Source: Diphasiastrum complanatum
Lineage: Eukaryota > Streptophyta > Lycopodiopsida > Lycopodiales > Lycopodiaceae
Direction: 5' to 3'
DNA: 64,000 nucleotides
NCBI GenBank assembly: GCA_029204225.1
Contig: CM055098.1
Coordinates: forward strand, 19,906,685 to 19,970,684
Shown: positions 60,851 through 64,000 of the stretch, in pieces
Layout: each line of letters opens with the position of its first letter
How positions within the stretch are numbered: position 1 is the stretch's first letter
Made by a program: the position numbers and the translations under genes
Notes under the pieces: generated by a model
Told to the model about the DNA's origin: nothing
The model's database searches: none
Seen by the model: the letters and a program-made list of their open reading frames with translations, nothing else

Positions 60851-62026
60851 GCTACGCCAATTTTTTAGTTTGTAGTATGCTTTTTAAATCTGCATTTAGG
60901 ATGTTAGTTTGGGAGTGATTTTGCTTGATTTGAGTGGATTTGCTTGTTTGAAATCTAATCTGATTGTGGAACAGGGAAAGCTATTCAGATCACCAATCTT
61001 AAGATCCATTTGGATCTGAGATATAAAAAAAAACAACAAAAATTGATCAAATGTGCCATATTTTGGTCAAAAGGAGGCAAAAATTGTCATCAGAGCTGAT
61101 AACTTTTTGCCCTCTTTTTGGAAACGTTCGTCGGGTTGCAAGCACCTTCAATTTTGATTACAAAACCTTCAGTTTGAAGGGAGAACAATCCTCCCCAACA
61201 GATTTTCAAAAACATTAGAAAAACCATAAAAAAAAACACCAAAAAAATCACCAAAACCCAAAAAATACAGATAAAGAACATTCGCTCGAATCACTGTGCA
61301 TAGGTGTGATTCAGATGTATATACTGCCAGATTGACAAAGAATTATATAAAAAAAAGAAGGTTTCTCAGAGGATCAGCTGTCATATTGTCATATTTTTGC
61401 CAAAAAAGTTTCTTTTTTGCAAAATTACTAATATTATTCTTGATTCTTCTCCAGAACCTTCGCCGAGTTTCCATATTATTCTATTTAAAATAATTTGCTA
61501 TTTTTGAGTTCGGCGAACATTCACCCTATCTGAATCATAGAAAATTTTTATTTTTACCCTCGCCAAACTACAAAAACTGTGTTTTTGTGTGCCAAAAACC
61601 TTCGCCAATTCTACCCTAGCTTTATCTGTGTCAGATTCTGAGTCTGAGAGTTCGGCGAAGGTTATTTCCATAGAATTTGTCAAAAAAGCCTAATTAGAGA
61701 GTTTTTTTTCCTTTCAAAAATAGCACTACTGAACCTTTGCTGAGTGAATCTATGTCTAGGGAACCTTCACTAGTTCTATTTTTAGATTCTGATTTTCCAG
61801 ATCAAGTCCCTGTCAAATTTTAGATCAAATCTAATACAGTTTAATTTTGATTCTGAGAATTCTTTTCATTTTTGAGAAGTATCGATTGGTTGATTCTCGG
61901 AATTTTTTTCACGATATAGGAATCTGATTCTTGTCAAGTGGAAGAGATCTAGCAGATCTGATCTGAGATAGTTTTGATTATAAATCTAGATCCAATCTCA
62001 TTGTCTGCTTGATTTGATCTGTAAAG
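60851..62026 (+). other. Gypsy 5' leader with repeated CCTTCGCC/GGCGAAGG words
   Basis: This 1.2-kb leader has no long frame. CTTCGCC-like words and their complements recur: CCTTCGCCGAG (61458), TTCGGCGAAC (61509), CTCGCCAAAC (61559), CCTTCGCCAA (61600) and TTCGGCGAAGG (61651). Because both orientations occur, the RNA could fold into several stems. Confidence 0.5.
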
Positions 62027-63452
62027 ATGGCTGCCCTTGGAGGTGCTCCTCAAGAAGTCAATCAAATCATTGTTAGAAGAGCACTCTGTTTGGATCTACC
62101 CAAATACAATGCATTAATAGATCCAGTTAGATTTCTTCAGATCTATTTTGAATCTTGTGAAGTCTATGGCGAAGTTTTTCCCCAAGATCAGCTTAAGCTT
62201 TTTCCTATGGCCTTAACATGTGTAGCACAAGATTGGTACTATAATAAAGATGAAACTGAGCATGCAGATTGAGAGACTGTTAGACGAGCCCTTATCACAC
62301 AGTTCAAACCTCGGAAGTTTATGAAAGACCCTTTCCTACTTTAAAGTAAAAGTAAAATAGGAACGAAAATGCCATGATTATGTGGTTTTTGTCAGGTTTA
62401 CCTAAAAGGATCATACGTGAGCCGAAACGCCATAATGAGTATGCACTTTTGCAAAATGCTATAAATGATGCAATTCAGGAGGAGGATGAAGATTCAGACG
62501 ATGAGGCGAATATCAGTATGTTGCCTTGTACAGCAAGGCAGACCACTACGACATCCACCACTATTGCATTAACGAATGTCAACGCTAGTGCAGAAATGAT
62601 GCTCAATGAGTTCGAGAAACTCGGGAAGAACCAGCAGAAACAGATGGAAAAGTTGCAGCCGCAATTTGATGAGAAGATCAAAGCATTGGAAGAATTCCAT
62701 GGACAAGCGAACAAGGAACTTGAGAAGTTTGCAAAGACTTTTTCTACCAGGGAAAATGTCTGGTGTTCTATTTGTATAGGAAATCACACAATGAATGAGT
62801 GTCCTCAATTGAAAAAACGAATGGAAATCAATATATGCCATTTGTGTGAGATCCACATTATGGAGGAAATCTGGCAGCTAGACCTTGTCAATCTGCTCTT
62901 GGATACCCGGAACGGTTAGCCTTACTTGCCCCACCAAATTACCCCGCTCCTCCCGCCAATTTGATGGAACCAGAACCTTATAGAAGTGCCGAGCAATGGA
63001 ACTATGGTAATAATCAAGAAGGTGGATCTTCAGAACAATATGCTATTTATGCTGCCGCGCAACAACAAGTATCTAGAAACTGGGCCAGAGCACCACTTGG
63101 ATGCTTTGCATATGGAGAAAATCATAGAGTTGCAGAATGTCCAAATGAAAAAAAATTTGTACCATTCAATCATGATTGTGGTTATGGGCATTGTTATAAA
63201 GAATGTCCAGCAAAACCGAAGCCACCACCGGCTATAGCTCTTATAAATTTGATAACAATCAAGCAAAGACCAGTAGCTCATAATAAACCAAGTGTACCCT
63301 TGATGGTGATCACCAGGGCACAAAAGCATAAAGAACCGGTAGCAGAGCCAATACCTGCTGATTCTATAACATCAACTGATATACCATCAGCATCTAGAGT
63401 CTATCCAAATCTTCATGCAGAAAAAAGAAGATATCAGGATATGAGGCAATGA
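62027..63452 (+). pseudogene. Ty3/Gypsy gag, broken
   Basis: MAALGGAPQEVNQIIVRRAL at 62027 starts a retrotrans_gag domain (LPKYNALIDPVRFLQIYFES, FPMALTCVAQDWYYN). A TGA at 62270 and a shift near 62340 break it. A coiled Gln/Lys/Glu segment (62600-62750) follows. Zinc-knuckle-like clusters CSICIGNHTMNEC (62763), CFAYGENHRVAEC (63103) and HDCGYGHCYKEC (63171) follow in different frames; the second lacks one Cys. Multiple breaks make this copy inactive. Confidence 0.82.
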
Positions 63453-64000
63453 ATTAAACATCTGCAAGAAGAAGAGGAGCTTGAAGCTGCTAGAGCAACA
63501 GTCGAAGTTCATTCTTCACCATTGGAACTACCGAAAAATTCATGTACAAATATGAATGCTCAGTTGCATCATCATGAAGAACCCTTCAAGATGACTAAAC
63601 CGGAAGCACTGCAAACAAAACTGGCTCATGAATATTTTGTCTAGTGAGATCAATATTTTGTTGGGAGAGTTCTTGAAGTCGGTGCCAAAAGCAAAAGAAG
63701 TATTAGCGCAAAAGTTAACTCGAGATGAACCAGATCAGGAGCCACTTTTTTGTGTTGCATTTGAAGAATCTAATGAAGTACTCCATGTGGAGCAGCTTGG
63801 GAAAGTGAACAAAAAAATATCACCCTGCCGATACAACATAGACAATTTCCTAATGAAGCAGTTGTAATAGATGGCGGTTTGTGAGTTAACCTAATTTCTA
63901 CAAAGCTATGTGCAAAATGGGGCCTTACAAAGATAAAACCTGCGACTTTTGCCATTAAGCTGGCTGATCAAACGACAGTTCGTCCGCGAGGAATGGTTGA
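63453..64000 (+). pseudogene. Ty3/Gypsy protease, broken, runs off the window
   Basis: Near 63858 the frame reads AVVIDGGL, a TGA, then VNLISTKLCAKWGLTKIKPA and KLADQTTVRPRGMV. This corresponds to the retropepsin core (VLIDTGASVN.IS..L...LGL) and the L.LADG....P.G.. flap; the active-site Asp is present but Thr-Gly is replaced by Gly-Gly. The upstream segment 63628-63867 (LKSVPKAKEVLAQKLTRDEP) is a linker. Pol lies beyond 64000. Confidence 0.78.

Overview
The window is nuclear DNA from a land plant. It is AT-rich, its genes are split by GT-AG introns, and a plant reversibly glycosylated polypeptide (UDP-arabinopyranose mutase) gene is present. Most of the rest is plant-type retrotransposons, some primed by initiator-Met tRNA and one by tRNA-Asp. 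Long introns, nested transposons and pure (AG)n arrays over 100 bp suggest a large genome, but the sequence alone does not settle the lineage (gymnosperm, fern, lycophyte or angiosperm).

Host genes are sparse. A complete four-exon RGP/UAM gene lies on the minus strand at 220-3056. A minus-strand gene with at least three exons (29830-39934) encodes a predicted multi-pass membrane protein with a central coiled coil that I cannot name; its 8.2-kb first intron holds a Copia element in antisense. A minus-strand AT-hook protein gene starts at 56306; its 3' structure is uncertain and may run to about 52.8 kb. A single exon of a SKU5-like multicopper-oxidase homologue at 28215-28482 looks like a gene fragment.

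Mobile DNA by region: a (CT)n-tailed dispersed repeat family in three copies (about 5.6-6.2, 10.1-10.6 and 15.9-16.4 kb); a decayed reverse transcriptase of Penelope-like appearance (8.6-9.2 kb); an LTR with polypurine tract (12.0-12.4 kb); LINE remnants in tail-to-tail orientation (16.5-18.7 and 25.1-25.3 kb) split by a young, complete Copia element (18697-25135, 655-bp LTRs, TSD TTGAC, 1317-aa gag-pol); a second Copia with matching TSD GTAGG but a defective pol (31972-36275); a decayed Copia with an unusual gag (42.7-46.9 kb) abutting a fragment related to the first Copia; a Ty3/Gypsy 3' remnant (48.0-48.5 kb); a SINE candidate with an 11-bp TSD (48835-49032); and two LTRs of one Ty3/Gypsy family in inverted orientation (58.6-60.8 kb), the right one leading into gag and protease that run off the window.

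No bacterial-type operons, CRISPR arrays, rRNA or tRNA genes were seen. The host genes show no sign of acting together. The main interest is in transposon structure, unclassified elements and small repeats. All coordinates were read by eye; splice sites are inferred from GT-AG signals, frame and family conservation, not transcripts.
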